In this document: positions 33,580 through 42,561 of the stretch, in pieces
Position numbering within the stretch: position 1 is the stretch's first letter
How the letters are laid out: every line of letters begins with the position of its first letter
Assembly (NCBI RefSeq): GCF_018919385.1
Contig: NZ_JAHLMF010000001.1
Coordinates: forward strand, 462,004-526,003
Direction: 5' to 3'
Source: Geomonas diazotrophica
Lineage (GTDB): Bacteria > Desulfobacterota > Desulfuromonadia > Geobacterales > Geobacteraceae
DNA length: 64,000 nucleotides
Made by a program: the position numbers and the translations under genes
Notes under the pieces: generated by a model
The model's input: the letters and a program-made list of their open reading frames with translations, nothing else
The model's database searches: none
What the model was told of the DNA's origin: nothing

Positions 33580-34302
33580 CTATTCAATTACCATAGGCCC
33601 CTTTTGCAGCCTCTTGTAATAGAAATTCTGGCCGTAGAGGACGGCGGCGGGGTTGTGGCCGGTGACGCGGTCCTTCACGACAAGCGTGGTGACCGGGGCC
33701 TTGGAGTACTTGTTGAAAAGCATGTCGTGGCCGACGCACAGGCCGACGATCATGTTCATGTCGGTTTCGAGGCTGTTGCAGATCTCCGCCTGTGCGATCG
33801 GGTTGCAGGCGGGCTCGAAGGTCCCGGGGCGCACCTTGTCGCTTTCGGCCAGTCCCAACTCCTTCTTGTCGATGCTCCCCGCCTTGCAGCAGACGCTGAA
33901 GGGGGTGAATCCCTGGGCCTTCAGGATGGCTACCAGCCGCTCGCACTCGTCGAGCAGGCCGATGCAGGTTGCGATACCGATCCTCTGGTAACCCATGAGC
34001 TTCGCGAAGGCGATGGTGTCCTCGACCCGGGTCCAGCGCGCGTTCACCGCGTCGCTGCCGGGGATGGGCTGGTAGCAAAGCCCCTCGACGCGGGCCGCCA
34101 CGAACGCCATCTTGGCGTCCTCGCTCTCCCCTTTCATCAGCTCCGCCGTTTCCTTCACCACGGCGGCATGCCGGTCGGCCGGACAGTTCCCGGGCCTGGG
34201 CGGCGCGGTGGCCGGATCTCCGCTCCAGCAGTTGGTGGTCCCTTTCTTCTGCCAAACCGCGCTGCAGCTCGCGCAGGTGACCTCGGCGTACTCCTTTTCC
34301 AT
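33580..34302 (-). CDS. DUF1847 metal-binding-like protein, integration target
   Basis: A 240-residue protein with an N-terminal CASCSAVW and CWSG cysteine set and a later CCKAG, the pattern of DUF1847, a predicted metal-binding family of anaerobes with unknown role. GGAGGAGAC precedes the ATG. The C-terminus RLQKGPMVIE is partly supplied by the inserted element: the core codes LQKGPMV and the rest comes from its right end. The product therefore stays full length after insertion. Confidence 0.88.
   Translation of the reverse strand: MEKEYAEVTCASCSAVWQKKGTTNCWSGDPATAPPRPGNCPADRHAAVVKETAELMKGESEDAKMAFVAARVEGLCYQPIPGSDAVNARWTRVEDTIAFAKLMGYQRIGIATCIGLLDECERLVAILKAQGFTPFSVCCKAGSIDKKELGLAESDKVRPGTFEPACNPIAQAEICNSLETDMNMIVGLCVGHDMLFNKYSKAPVTTLVVKDRVTGHNPAAVLYGQNFYYKRLQKGPMVIE
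33590..33610. repeat. Attachment-site copy C (right junction)
   Basis: A 21-bp direct repeat identical to 17612-17632. It lies in the last codons of the DUF1847 gene; the bases to its left, from the element, supply the end of the reading frame. Confidence 0.9.
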
Positions 34303-34442
34303 GTCTCCTCCTTGTAAGCTCCAACCAAAGACGATTAACCGAAGACGCCATGCCGCAAAGGCAGGCCGTCATGAAAATTTGAGCTGCTGGCTTTCCCCAG
34401 CCAAAGCGTCTCTCTGCGTCCTGGCGCCTCCGCGCCTTTGCG

Positions 34443-34739
34443 TCAAGGGTTTAGCGGCTCCTGGATCAACACGTAGGGGGAGACGATCAGGCAGTTGAAG
34501 ATCTTCCCCTTCTCGGCATCCCATTTCTTTACCTGCTCGAGGCTCGGCTTGGTCAAAAGGGACGAAGAGAGCCAGCGCTGCACCGCCTGCACCTCGTCCG
34601 CCGCGAGGGCCGCCCCCACCTCGACAAGCTCCAGCAGCGGGTCCACCACGATCACCCCGCCGCGCTCCAGGTGCGCCCTGAGCGAAAGCCAGTCGGCGAT
34701 ATCAACCTTGGTGGCAAGTTCCTCCTTGGCATCGGTCAT
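34443..34739 (-). CDS. DUF2288 protein
   Basis: A 98-residue soluble protein with the DUF2288 pattern: DIADWLSLRAHLERGGVIVV, DPLLELVEVGAALAAD, RWLSSSLL, and the close IVSPYVLIQEP. AGGAG precedes the ATG. It is 9 bp downstream of yceH on the same strand. The function is unknown. Confidence 0.85.
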   Translation of the reverse strand: MTDAKEELATKVDIADWLSLRAHLERGGVIVVDPLLELVEVGAALAADEVQAVQRWLSSSLLTKPSLEQVKKWDAEKGKIFNCLIVSPYVLIQEPLNP

Positions 34740-34748
34740 GTCAAACTC

Positions 34749-35396
34749 CTATTCGAAAGATTTCTTGAAATCGGCGATGGTCTGGCGCAGGGCCGCCACC
34801 TCCTCGCGCAGGCCGGCAACCTCCTGCTCCAACTCCGCGATCCGCTTGCTGTCCGCGCCCCCCCTCGAAGCTTCCGGCGCAGCGGCCAGTTCGGCGAGAT
34901 CCGGCTCGCCCGACAAGAGCTGGCAGTAGCGCGGCTCCTTGCGTCCCGGCTGAACCGGCAGGCGCGTCACCAGCGGAGGCGTCCTCTCCATCAGGTCCTG
35001 CAGCACCGCCTCCACCTCGGCAAGGTCTGCGAAGGCGTGCATCCGCTCGCCGCGCGTCCTCAGCTCCCCCACCGTCTGCGGGCCGCGCAGCATCAGCTCG
35101 CACAAAAGCGCGAGCTCGGCCGGGGTGAAACGGAACTTTTCCACCAACGCGTGACGGTACTTGGACACCCTGCCGCCAACGCCGGAGAGGAGGGCGAACT
35201 GCTTGAAGCGCAGGGTGTCGAGGGCGCCGGTCACCTCGGTCTCATCGAGGTTGGCAACCGGGTCACGGTTCGATTTCTGGTTGCAGGCGTTCACCAGCGC
35301 GTTCAGGGAAAGGGGGTAATACTCCGGCGTGGTCAGTTCCTTCTCGATCAGGGAACCGAGCACTCTAACTTCGATGGCGTTAAGGGTCACATCCAT
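34749..35396 (-). CDS. yceH: YceH family (DUF480) protein
   Basis: A 215-residue protein from the ATG at 35396 (AGGAG 9 bp upstream). It has two winged-helix domains: VRVLGSLIEKELTTPEYYPL with ALVNACNQKSNRDPV, and RFTPAELALLCELMLRGPQT with GELRTRGERM. A C-terminal coiled coil (EQEVAGLREEVAALR) follows. The family is widespread and its role is unclear, probably DNA binding. Confidence 0.88.
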   Translation of the reverse strand: MDVTLNAIEVRVLGSLIEKELTTPEYYPLSLNALVNACNQKSNRDPVANLDETEVTGALDTLRFKQFALLSGVGGRVSKYRHALVEKFRFTPAELALLCELMLRGPQTVGELRTRGERMHAFADLAEVEAVLQDLMERTPPLVTRLPVQPGRKEPRYCQLLSGEPDLAELAAAPEASRGGADSKRIAELEQEVAGLREEVAALRQTIADFKKSFE

Positions 35397-35626
35397 GGGG
35401 AAAGCTCCTTTATCCGGGGGCTTCTGGTCATCAATAAAACAACGGGGATTGCACCTTATGCCATACCCGGGCGTGAAGTCGCTCCAACTTACTAGATTCC
35501 CGGACATGGTTCAATGCAAAAAGAGCGGTTGCGGCAGCGAAGACTCTTCTGTTGTATAACAATATTTTATTTGTTATGGTATGGCACAGTTAAGGCGGCA
35601 GCAGCAAATCCGCGCAAGGAGATGAC

Positions 35627-36085
35627 ATGGCGGTTAACCTGGATCTGAAGAAGATCAACAAGACGATAAAGATATTTACCGTGGCGCAGTTCGGGCTGAT
35701 CGCCCTGCTGATCTATACCGCGGTCAACTTCCAGCAGCGGCTGCAGGCAGTGGGCAGGGGCTACCGCTTCATGAACGGGGTGGTCTATGCCTTCGTGATC
35801 CAGTTGCTGCTCTTCTACCCCATCTTCAGGTTCGCCGCCAAGGAAGCCGAGCGGGACCTCGCCATCGCCGGGATGTCACCGACCCAGGAGGAGGCCAAGG
35901 AGTTCGCCAAGAAAAAAAGATGGACCGATGTGGCCAAGATGTCCGTCCTGGGCTTCTACTTCATCTTCGCCCTGGCGTCCCCGCCGGATCCCTTCATCCT
36001 CAGCATCATCATCTACAGCTTCCTGCTCACCGTCCTCACCTACCTGCAGTGCTACAGCTTCGCGGTGAAGAAAGGCTCCAAATAG
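35627..36085 (+). CDS. Four-helix membrane protein of unknown function
   Basis: A 152-residue inner-membrane protein with hydrophobic segments at about 14-33, 50-69, 103-120 and 123-146. AAGGAG precedes the ATG. A charged cytoplasmic loop (EEAKEFAKKKRW) lies in the middle. It is a single gene with a strong terminator. No family is recognised. Confidence 0.7.
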   Translation: MAVNLDLKKINKTIKIFTVAQFGLIALLIYTAVNFQQRLQAVGRGYRFMNGVVYAFVIQLLLFYPIFRFAAKEAERDLAIAGMSPTQEEAKEFAKKKRWTDVAKMSVLGFYFIFALASPPDPFILSIIIYSFLLTVLTYLQCYSFAVKKGSK

Positions 36086-36112
36086 GCTGAGGTCGAGTTT
36101 AAAGAAAAGAAA

Positions 36113-36179
36113 CGCCCCTAAGGGGCGAAGAGCCGGCTTTCGAGAAGGCCGCCACGCTATCGTGGCGGCTTCTTTTTTT
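36113..36179 (+). terminator. Two hairpins with T-run
   Basis: CGCCCCT-A-AGGGGCG (36113-36127) is followed by GCCGCCACG-CTAT-CGTGGCGGC (36148-36169) and TTCTTTTTTT. The second is a classic intrinsic terminator for the membrane protein gene. Confidence 0.85.
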
Positions 36180-36183
36180 GGGG

Positions 36184-36390
36184 CTATTTTTTCGATTCCG
36201 CGGATTTGGCGCGCACCTGCGCTATCCGCTCCTCGGGGAGTCCCAGCCATTCCAGGAAACTCTGGTGCCCCGAAGGGTTTTCCCTTTCGAACAGGGTGTG
36301 CCAGTGCCCCATGAGGTTGTCGTCCACCCCGAGGGACCTGAACCTGGAGTTCCACTCTTCCATCGTCACTTTCTTCTTCGTTTCCGACAT
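36184..36390 (-). CDS. Small hypothetical protein
   Basis: A 68-residue charged protein, TMEEWNSRFRSLGVDDNLMG with HWHTLFERENPSGHQSFLEW. It looks like a compact helical domain. AAGGAGG precedes the ATG. It seems conserved in style in Geobacter but its function is unknown. Confidence 0.65.
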   Translation of the reverse strand: MSETKKKVTMEEWNSRFRSLGVDDNLMGHWHTLFERENPSGHQSFLEWLGLPEERIAQVRAKSAESKK

Positions 36391-36609
36391 GGCCTGAATC
36401 CTCCTTCCCCCCCATGTGGTAATGATTCCACAAGGAGACCCGTGCAGTAAAGTGCCGATTGTCCTGACAAAGCCGGCACCTGAAAGTCACAGCAAACAAA
36501 AAAAGAGGACCGGCACCAGATTTTGCTGGACTAGCGGGCACCGTCCCACGTACCATCCGGGAATAGCCTGGAGCTAGACATCAACCCCATGAGAAGGAAC
36601 CGAGTAAAA

Positions 36610-37113
36610 ATGGCAATTGCAAAGAAAGGCGACAAAGTACGGATCAACTATACCGGCAGCTTGGAAGATGGCACCATCATCGACACCACCCTCGACACCG
36701 GTTGCTGCGAAGACGACGATTGCGGATGCGGCGATAACGGCTGCGAAGACGACGACTGCGGCTGCGGCGAATCCGGCCCGATGGAATTCACCATCGGCAA
36801 CGAGGAGTTCTTCCCGCAGATCGAAGAGGCCCTGGTCGGCATGGCCCCCGGCGAGAAGAAGACCATCGTGATCCCGGCCGAGGACGCCTTCGGCGAGTAC
36901 GACGAGGACGAGGTCTTCGCCATCAGCCGCGAGCAGCTTACCGGCGACATCGAGCCGGAAGTCGGCATGGAGCTGGAGCTGACCGGCGACGACGACGAGC
37001 CGGTCGACGTGGTCGTGGTCGAGGTGAACGAGACCGCCATCGTGGTCGACGCCAACCACCCGCTGGCGGGCGAAGACATCACCTACGAGATCGAGCTGCT
37101 GGAAGTCCTCTAG
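36610..37113 (+). CDS. slyD: SlyD-type FKBP isomerase with Cys/Asp-rich insert
   Basis: A 167-residue cytoplasmic peptidyl-prolyl isomerase and chaperone. The FKBP half is split as in SlyD (KGDKVRINYTGSLEDGTIID, then FTIGNEEFFPQIEEALVGM), and the insert-in-flap domain follows (about 85-140). Between the first strands is an insert at residues 32-56 made of two 12-residue copies (CEDDDCGCGDNG, CEDDDCGCGESG) with seven Cys. SlyD proteins usually carry a His/Cys-rich tail for nickel; here the C-terminus ends at LLEVL, so the insert may take over metal binding. The start at 36610 is taken; an ATG at 36589 would add seven residues. Confidence 0.88.
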   Translation: MAIAKKGDKVRINYTGSLEDGTIIDTTLDTGCCEDDDCGCGDNGCEDDDCGCGESGPMEFTIGNEEFFPQIEEALVGMAPGEKKTIVIPAEDAFGEYDEDEVFAISREQLTGDIEPEVGMELELTGDDDEPVDVVVVEVNETAIVVDANHPLAGEDITYEIELLEVL

Positions 37114-37158
37114 ATAAACCGTCCCTGTTTGCGGGGGCGCCGTTGCACTGACTGAAAT

Positions 37159-37183
37159 GTGGGGGCGAATCATTCGCCCCCAC
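37159..37183. repeat. Palindromic intergenic hairpin, GGGGCGAAT type
   Basis: A perfect 12-bp arm palindrome (37159-37170 with 37172-37183) between slyD and dus. A related hairpin lies at 39713. It is probably a REP-like element, though it can also end slyD transcription. Confidence 0.6.
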
Positions 37184-37258
37184 ACGATTCACAACGAAAA
37201 CGGCGTCGAACCACGAGCCGCCTCCCCGCATGCAGAGGCGCGTCATTCCTTGAAGAAG

Positions 37259-38266
37259 ATGCATACCTCAGAAACAACCATTCCCGCCGCCAATCCGCAA
37301 GCGAAGCACGTGCTCCCCTGGAACCCGGGAGAGAAACCGCTCATGCTCGCCCCCATGCAAGGGCTCACCAACCGCGCGCTGCGCGAGTTGTTCACGAAAT
37401 GGGTGCGCCCGGACGTGGTCTGGACCGAATTCATGCGGGTGAACTCCCAGTCGGAGAAGAAGCTCCTCATGCCGGGGGACGTGCGCGAGTGCGCCGCCGA
37501 AGAGAACGGGGTGCCGCTGGTGGTCCAGCTGATCGGGCACGGTAGGGACGCGCTGGTCGCCGCGGCACGGACCGCCCAGAAAGCGGGCGCGGTGCACATC
37601 AATCTGAACATGGGCTGCCCCTACGGGCGTATGACCAGCGGGCTGACCGGTGGCGGGATGCTGAAGCGCCCGGAACTGCTGCAGGAGATCATCCCGGCGC
37701 TGCGGCAGGAAATACGCGGCTCCTTCTCGGTCAAGATCCGTGCGGGGTACGAGGACCCGCAGCAGATCTTCTCGCTGCTCCCACTTTTCGAGAGCTCCCG
37801 GATCGACTTCCTGGTGCTGCACCCGCGCACGGTGCGCCAGGCCTACGAAGGGTTCGCCGACCACGCCGTCACCGCGGAGGTGATCAAGCGGACCGCCATT
37901 CCCGTGATCGCCAACGGCGACATCAGGAGCGCCGCTTTCGGCCTGGAGCTGCTGGAACGCACCGGGGCGGCCGGCCTCATGCTCGGCCGCGGCGGCATCG
38001 GCGAGCCGATGCTTTTCCAGAGGCTGCGCGGCCGCGCCGCCGCCGCTCCCGACCTGGCCGAGAGGCGTGCCATGCTGCACCGCTACCTGAGCGACCTCCT
38101 TCCTCTCTACGGCAAGCTCTTCTGCGGCGACATGCAGGTGCTGGGCAAGATCAAGGGTGTGGTCTCCAACGTGGAGGACCACGAAATGGAGCGCGAGCTG
38201 AAGCAGCTCAAGCGTGCCAGGAACCTGCACGCCTTCCGCGCCGCAGTAGAAGACCTAGCAGCTTAG
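37259..38266 (+). CDS. tRNA-dihydrouridine synthase
   Basis: A 335-residue FMN-dependent Dus enzyme that reduces uridine in tRNA D-loops. Family blocks seen: MLAPMQGLTNRAL, the active Cys120 in LNMGCPYGRM, FSVKIRAGY, LVLHPRTVRQAY, PVIANGDI and GLMLGRGGIGEP. The ATG at 37259 with GAAG is accepted; the upstream frame has no support. It is rightward after slyD. Confidence 0.92.
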   Translation: MHTSETTIPAANPQAKHVLPWNPGEKPLMLAPMQGLTNRALRELFTKWVRPDVVWTEFMRVNSQSEKKLLMPGDVRECAAEENGVPLVVQLIGHGRDALVAAARTAQKAGAVHINLNMGCPYGRMTSGLTGGGMLKRPELLQEIIPALRQEIRGSFSVKIRAGYEDPQQIFSLLPLFESSRIDFLVLHPRTVRQAYEGFADHAVTAEVIKRTAIPVIANGDIRSAAFGLELLERTGAAGLMLGRGGIGEPMLFQRLRGRAAAAPDLAERRAMLHRYLSDLLPLYGKLFCGDMQVLGKIKGVVSNVEDHEMERELKQLKRARNLHAFRAAVEDLAA

Positions 38267-38300
38267 TTCCTACCAGTCCCCAGCCTCTAGCCTCCAGCAT

Positions 38301-39557
38301 CTACCCCTTAGCCTCTTCCCAGTAATCCCTTGCAAGGAAAAACAGGGCCGCGGCCACCGCCTGGATACCCACAGGGACCAGGAAGGCCGAATGGAACGCC
38401 TGCGCCGTCGCCTCCGGCGTGGTCTTGCCCACGGCGTCGAGCACCATCCCCATGATCTGCTGCACGGAAGCCGCCCCCAACAATACGAAGAGGTTGATGG
38501 AGGTGAGCGCGGTGCCGACGATGGAGACCGGGAACATGGAGCGGTTGACCGGGTAGATCATGACGCCGCTCGACACGGCCAGCCCCAGGCAGAAGAAATA
38601 CGCGCCCAATAGCAGCAGGGGGAGATGATCGAGCGGCCCCTGGAAGCCGGTCATCAGGATCAGCAGCAGTATCTGCCCCCAGAGAAAGGTCTTCTTGTAG
38701 GAATGCGCCAGCTTCCGGGCGATGGAATCGATCACCAGGCTGCCGCAGATGAACCCGATCGAGGTGAACATCAGCATCCGCCCCGTCTCCTCCCGCGACA
38801 GCTTGAGCACCTCCATCAGGTACGGCCCCCCCCACAGCCCCTGCACCGCCAGGTAGCATCCGTACCAGGCGAAGGCCAGCCCCGCCAAGAGCCAGAAGTC
38901 CCGGTTGGTCGTGATGTGCTTCCACGCCTGCAACATCCCCATCTTCACCGGCGCCGGCTCGCCGGCACCTTCCACGGCCACCGCAGGACGGTCGCGCACC
39001 AGCAAGAAGACCAGCACCGTGGCCAGGGCCTGCATGACGCCGATGGCGAGGAACGAGTTGCGCCACCCGATCCAGGCCACCGCCAGCGCCAGCGGCGCCG
39101 TCCCGGCCAGGTTTCCCATGTTCCCCACCGCGACCATCAGGCCGGAGACCTTACCGAACTCCTGCCTGGTAAACCAGTGGCTGAAAAGGCTGAAGGTCGC
39201 CATCAATACCGAGGCGGTGCCGATGCCGATGAGGATGCGCGCGACCAGTGCCTGCCCCATGCTGCCCGCCTGCGAGAAGAGGATCCCCCCAATGGCGGTC
39301 AGCACGCCGCAACCGCTGATCACCACGCGGCTCCCCAGCCGGTCGATCATCGGCCCCAGCGGGATCTGCGCAGCGGCATAAACGTAGAAGAGGATGCTGG
39401 AGAGCGACCCCAGTTGGGCCGGGGTGAGGTGCAGGTCGCGAGAGACGTCCTTGGCGACCACGGCCAGCGATACGCGATAGAAGTAGACCAGGATGTAGAT
39501 AAGGGACAGGATGAAAAAAATCAACCAGCGCTGGCGGCGCTGACGTTCGTCGATCAT
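38301..39557 (-). CDS. MFS transporter
   Basis: A 418-residue carrier with 12 predicted transmembrane helices. The first is at about 10-32 ([20 protein letters not shown]). The loop 2-3 motif is [15 protein letters not shown], a variant of the MFS GxLaDrxGrr signature. The substrate is unknown; organic anions are common for this group. The ATG at 39557 has GGAGGAG upstream, and codons further upstream are not credible. Confidence 0.88.
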   Translation of the reverse strand: MIDERQRRQRWLIFFILSLIYILVYFYRVSLAVVAKDVSRDLHLTPAQLGSLSSILFYVYAAAQIPLGPMIDRLGSRVVISGCGVLTAIGGILFSQAGSMGQALVARILIGIGTASVLMATFSLFSHWFTRQEFGKVSGLMVAVGNMGNLAGTAPLALAVAWIGWRNSFLAIGVMQALATVLVFLLVRDRPAVAVEGAGEPAPVKMGMLQAWKHITTNRDFWLLAGLAFAWYGCYLAVQGLWGGPYLMEVLKLSREETGRMLMFTSIGFICGSLVIDSIARKLAHSYKKTFLWGQILLLILMTGFQGPLDHLPLLLLGAYFFCLGLAVSSGVMIYPVNRSMFPVSIVGTALTSINLFVLLGAASVQQIMGMVLDAVGKTTPEATAQAFHSAFLVPVGIQAVAAALFFLARDYWEEAKG

Positions 39558-39712
39558 TGTATACGCTCCTCCGCCGCGCACTCTAACACAGCGCTTGGTC
39601 AAACTCAACCAAGCGTGCGGAATCACATGCACCTTGTGGACATTGTGTTTTCCGGTACTCTCTTACTGGCTGTGTCAGTGCGAGCGAAGTCCTCGCGCAC
39701 GTGAACCTGTAG

Positions 39713-39732
39713 GGGCGAATAATCATTCGCCC
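39713..39732. repeat. Intergenic hairpin, GGGCGAAT type
   Basis: GGGCGAAT (39713-39720) and ATTCGCCC (39725-39732) with a 4-base loop, in the guaC upstream region. Same family as the hairpin at 37159. Confidence 0.6.
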
Positions 39733-39801
39733 GGCCATTGGCAACTTAAGCCCGCCCCTCCCCGGAAAGGGGAGCAAAGGGAACCCGAAGGAGGATATGA
39801 G

Positions 39802-40845
39802 ATGTTCCTGGAAAGCGACATTAAGCTGGGGTTCAGCGACGTGCTGATCAGACCAAAGAGATCGAACCTGAAGAGCAGGGCCCAGGTCGACCTGCAGCGG
39901 CACTTCAGGTTCCTGCACAGCAAGTACGACTGGAGCGGCGTGCCGGTCATAGCCGCCAACATGGATACCACCGGGACCTTCGAGGTGGCGGACCGGCTTG
40001 CCGAGCACGGGATGCTGACCGCACTCCACAAGCACTACACGGTGGCCGAGTGGGATGCCTGGCTCGACAACCATGACCAGGGTGACGACATCTACAACCG
40101 GATCATGGTCAGCACCGGCACCTCCGACAGCGATTATGATAAGTTCTCCGCCATCATCGCGAATCATCCGAAGCTGCAGTTCATCTGCATTGACGTTGCC
40201 AACGGCTACGCGGAGAGCTTCGTGGAGTTCGTGCAGAAGGTGAGGGACGGCTTCCCCGACAAGACTATCGTCGCGGGCAACGTGGTCACCGGCGAGATGG
40301 TCGAGGAACTCCTCTTGTCAGGCGCCGATATCGTCAAGGTGGGGATCGGTCCCGGCTCGGTCTGCACCACCCGCGTAAAGGCAGGTGTCGGCTATCCGCA
40401 GCTTTCTGCTGTGATCGAGTGCGCCGATGCCGCGCACGGGCTGGGTGGAAGGATCATTTCCGACGGTGGCTGCACCTGTCCGGGGGACGTCGCCAAGGCA
40501 TTCGGCGGCGGGGCTGATTTCGTCATGCTGGGCGGGATGCTCGCCGGCCATGACGAGAGCGGCGGCCAGATCGTTGAGCGCGGCGGGAGGCAGTTCAAGC
40601 TCTTTTACGGCATGAGTTCGACGACGGCTATGGATAAACACTCCGGGGGCGTCGCCCATTACCGCGCATCGGAGGGAAAGACGGTGGAAGTTCCCTACAG
40701 GGGGCCGATTGACGAGACGGTGCGCGACATCCTGGGGGGGGTGCGTTCCGCCTGCACCTACGTGGGGGCCGCCGCGCTCAAGGAACTGACCAAGCGCACG
40801 ACCTTCATCAGGGTGCAGGAACAGGAGAACAGGATCTTCGGATAG
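39802..40845 (+). CDS. guaC: GMP reductase
   Basis: A 347-residue enzyme, the family length, converting GMP to IMP with NADPH. It has the catalytic Cys188 in [11 protein letters not shown], the phosphate loop [20 protein letters not shown], and [17 protein letters not shown] stands about 10 bp before the ATG at 39802. It belongs to the E. coli GuaC type, not IMP dehydrogenase, as CBS domains are absent. Confidence 0.95.
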   Translation: MFLESDIKLGFSDVLIRPKRSNLKSRAQVDLQRHFRFLHSKYDWSGVPVIAANMDTTGTFEVADRLAEHGMLTALHKHYTVAEWDAWLDNHDQGDDIYNRIMVSTGTSDSDYDKFSAIIANHPKLQFICIDVANGYAESFVEFVQKVRDGFPDKTIVAGNVVTGEMVEELLLSGADIVKVGIGPGSVCTTRVKAGVGYPQLSAVIECADAAHGLGGRIISDGGCTCPGDVAKAFGGGADFVMLGGMLAGHDESGGQIVERGGRQFKLFYGMSSTTAMDKHSGGVAHYRASEGKTVEVPYRGPIDETVRDILGGVRSACTYVGAAALKELTKRTTFIRVQEQENRIFG

Positions 40846-40935
40846 GGCCGCCTGTTTCCCCTCGCCCTCAACAGGCTCCGGCCGGCAGACGGGAGAGGGG
40901 GAAATGACGGCAGTCGCCACGGTGGTGCGGCGCCT

Positions 40936-41400
40936 TCAGTTGACGGTGATCATCGCGTACCCCTTGTTCTGGTAACCGATCAGCGAGGTCAGCACGTTGC
41001 CGACCAGCTTCACCTCCGGGACGAGCAGGGCCGGATCGACCTTGAACACCCTCATGGCGACCGCACATGCCTCGAAGCGCACGCCCTTCTTCTTCAACTC
41101 CCTGATCAGCTCCAGCGCCTCCTTGTTGATCACCGGTGCGGTCAGAAGCTTGACGCCGGGGCCGCGGAAGGAGACCACCATTTCCGGCCGTACCCCCTGC
41201 GCGGTCATGCCGTCGAAGGTTTCCGCGATCAGCTCGAGGTTGAAGACCAGCCGTTCCCAGTCCGGCACCCGCGCGTCGAAGATGACCCGTGCGCTCTTCA
41301 ATCCCGCCAGGGCGTCGTGGTCCTCCGCTTTAGGGGCCGCCCCCGCGACAGCGACGCTAAGCAGCAGGAACAGCAAGGAGAACAACAGTCGTCTCAGCAT
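40936..41400 (-). CDS. Exported DsrE-family protein in the ovothiol operon
   Basis: A 154-residue protein with a signal peptide (MLRRLLFSLLFLLLSVAVAG, cleaved near AAP). The mature part has the DsrE/F-like fold: ARVIFDARVPDWERLVFNLE, VVSFRGPGVKLLT, and KKGVRFEACAVAMRV, where the Cys is the conserved sulfur-carrying position. It starts 3 bp after the stop of the PLP lyase gene, so it is the third gene of the operon. A sulfur or thiol relay in the periplasm is possible. Confidence 0.8.
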   Translation of the reverse strand: MLRRLLFSLLFLLLSVAVAGAAPKAEDHDALAGLKSARVIFDARVPDWERLVFNLELIAETFDGMTAQGVRPEMVVSFRGPGVKLLTAPVINKEALELIRELKKKGVRFEACAVAMRVFKVDPALLVPEVKLVGNVLTSLIGYQNKGYAMITVN

Positions 41401-41403
41401 CCG

Positions 41404-42561
41404 TCACCTCCCGGGCAACCCCTCAAGGGCCGCCTTCATGCGCCTGAGCGCTTCCTTCAAGAGTTCCCGGCGGCAGCCGAAGTTGAGCCTCACGTAGCCG
41501 GGAAGGCCGAAGTCGCTCCCGCCGGAGAGGCCGACACCGGCTTCTTCGAAGAAGCGGACCGGGTCCTCGATCCCCGTCTTGCGCAGATCGATCCAGGAAA
41601 GGTAGGTCGCCTCGACCCGCGCCACACAGAGCCCCATCCCGGTCACCTCTTCTTCCACCAGGTCCCTGTTGCCGCGCAGGTATTCCAGCAGTTCCCGGCG
41701 CCACTCCTCCCCATCGCGATATGCCGCCTCGGCGGCGGTGTAGCCCAAGAGATTCACGTGCGGCACGATGCGCCCCATCGCCTTCCTGAAGGCCCGCCGC
41801 AAGGTGTCGTCGGAGATGACCGCGAAGGAGCAGCCGAGCCCCGGCACGTTGTAGGTCTTGCTGGGAGCCATCAACGTGATGGTGCGCCGGCTGGTCTCCG
41901 GGGAGAGAGTGGCGATCGGGATGTGCCGCACGCCCGGTTCGAGGACCAGGCCGGCATGGATCTCGTCGCTGCAGATCACCAGGTCGTGCCGCGCGGCGAA
42001 CTCATCCAGGGCGACCAGTTCCTCACGGGTCCAAACCCGCCCCACCGGGTTGTGCGGGCTGCACAGCAGGAGCTGCCTCGTCCTCGGTGTCACCGCGGCC
42101 TCCAGCGCCTCCAGGTCCAGGCCCCAGCGACCCGCTTCGCAAACGAGCGGCACGTTGATCGCGTTGCGCCCCGAGAGTGGGGGCGCCGACATGAAGGGGG
42201 GATAGACCGGTGTGAAGGTAACGACGTCGTCACCCGGCTCCCCCACCGCCCGGCAACTCACGTTGAGCCCGGTCACCAGCCCCGGCAACCACGTGATCCA
42301 TTCCCGCCGCACCTGCCAGTCGTATTCCGCCTGCAGCGAGTCGATCACCGCCTGCACCAGCCCCTGGGGCGGCGCGGTGTAGCCAAAGACTCCGTGTTCC
42401 ACCCGCTCGTGCAGCGCCTTTATGATGGCGGGGGGCGAACGGAAATCCATGTCCGCCACCCAAAGGGGGATGACGTCGCGGTCGCGGTACTTGTCCCACT
42501 TCTCGCTCGCGGTGCCGCGCCGGTCGATGATCTCGTCGAAATCGAACTTCTTCTGCGTCAT
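41404..42561 (-). CDS. PLP-dependent C-S lyase (MalY/PatB type), probable OvoB
   Basis: A 385-residue fold-type I PLP enzyme with the MalY/PatB signature: IPLWVADMDFRSPPAI, LLCSPHNPVGRVW, VICSDEIHAGLV and the PLP lysine in MAPSKTYNVPGL. The family cleaves C-S bonds in beta-elimination. Its start overlaps the stop of ovoA by 4 bp, so it is very likely the lyase that releases the thiol of 5-histidylcysteine sulfoxide (OvoB role). Cystathionine beta-lyase activity is the alternative. Confidence 0.88.
   Translation of the reverse strand: MTQKKFDFDEIIDRRGTASEKWDKYRDRDVIPLWVADMDFRSPPAIIKALHERVEHGVFGYTAPPQGLVQAVIDSLQAEYDWQVRREWITWLPGLVTGLNVSCRAVGEPGDDVVTFTPVYPPFMSAPPLSGRNAINVPLVCEAGRWGLDLEALEAAVTPRTRQLLLCSPHNPVGRVWTREELVALDEFAARHDLVICSDEIHAGLVLEPGVRHIPIATLSPETSRRTITLMAPSKTYNVPGLGCSFAVISDDTLRRAFRKAMGRIVPHVNLLGYTAAEAAYRDGEEWRRELLEYLRGNRDLVEEEVTGMGLCVARVEATYLSWIDLRKTGIEDPVRFFEEAGVGLSGGSDFGLPGYVRLNFGCRRELLKEALRRMKAALEGLPGR

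Larger units (their letters stand above)
17612..33610. mobile_element. 16-kb integrated phage-satellite-like element
   Basis: Bounded by perfect 21-bp direct repeats (17612-17632 and 33590-33610) in the last codons of a DUF1847 gene whose frame is restored. The unique length is 15,978 bp. The right end carries the integrase (32144-33400) and repressor. A leftward operon from 31381 to 22413 then encodes an AlpA-like protein, replication genes, a Mor-like activator, capsid protein, small terminase and tape measure. The left part holds cargo and a second AlpA-like gene. Large terminase, portal, prohead protease, head-tail connectors, tail tube and baseplate genes are not seen. All genes are intact and closely packed, which argues against random decay. 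Confidence 0.85.
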
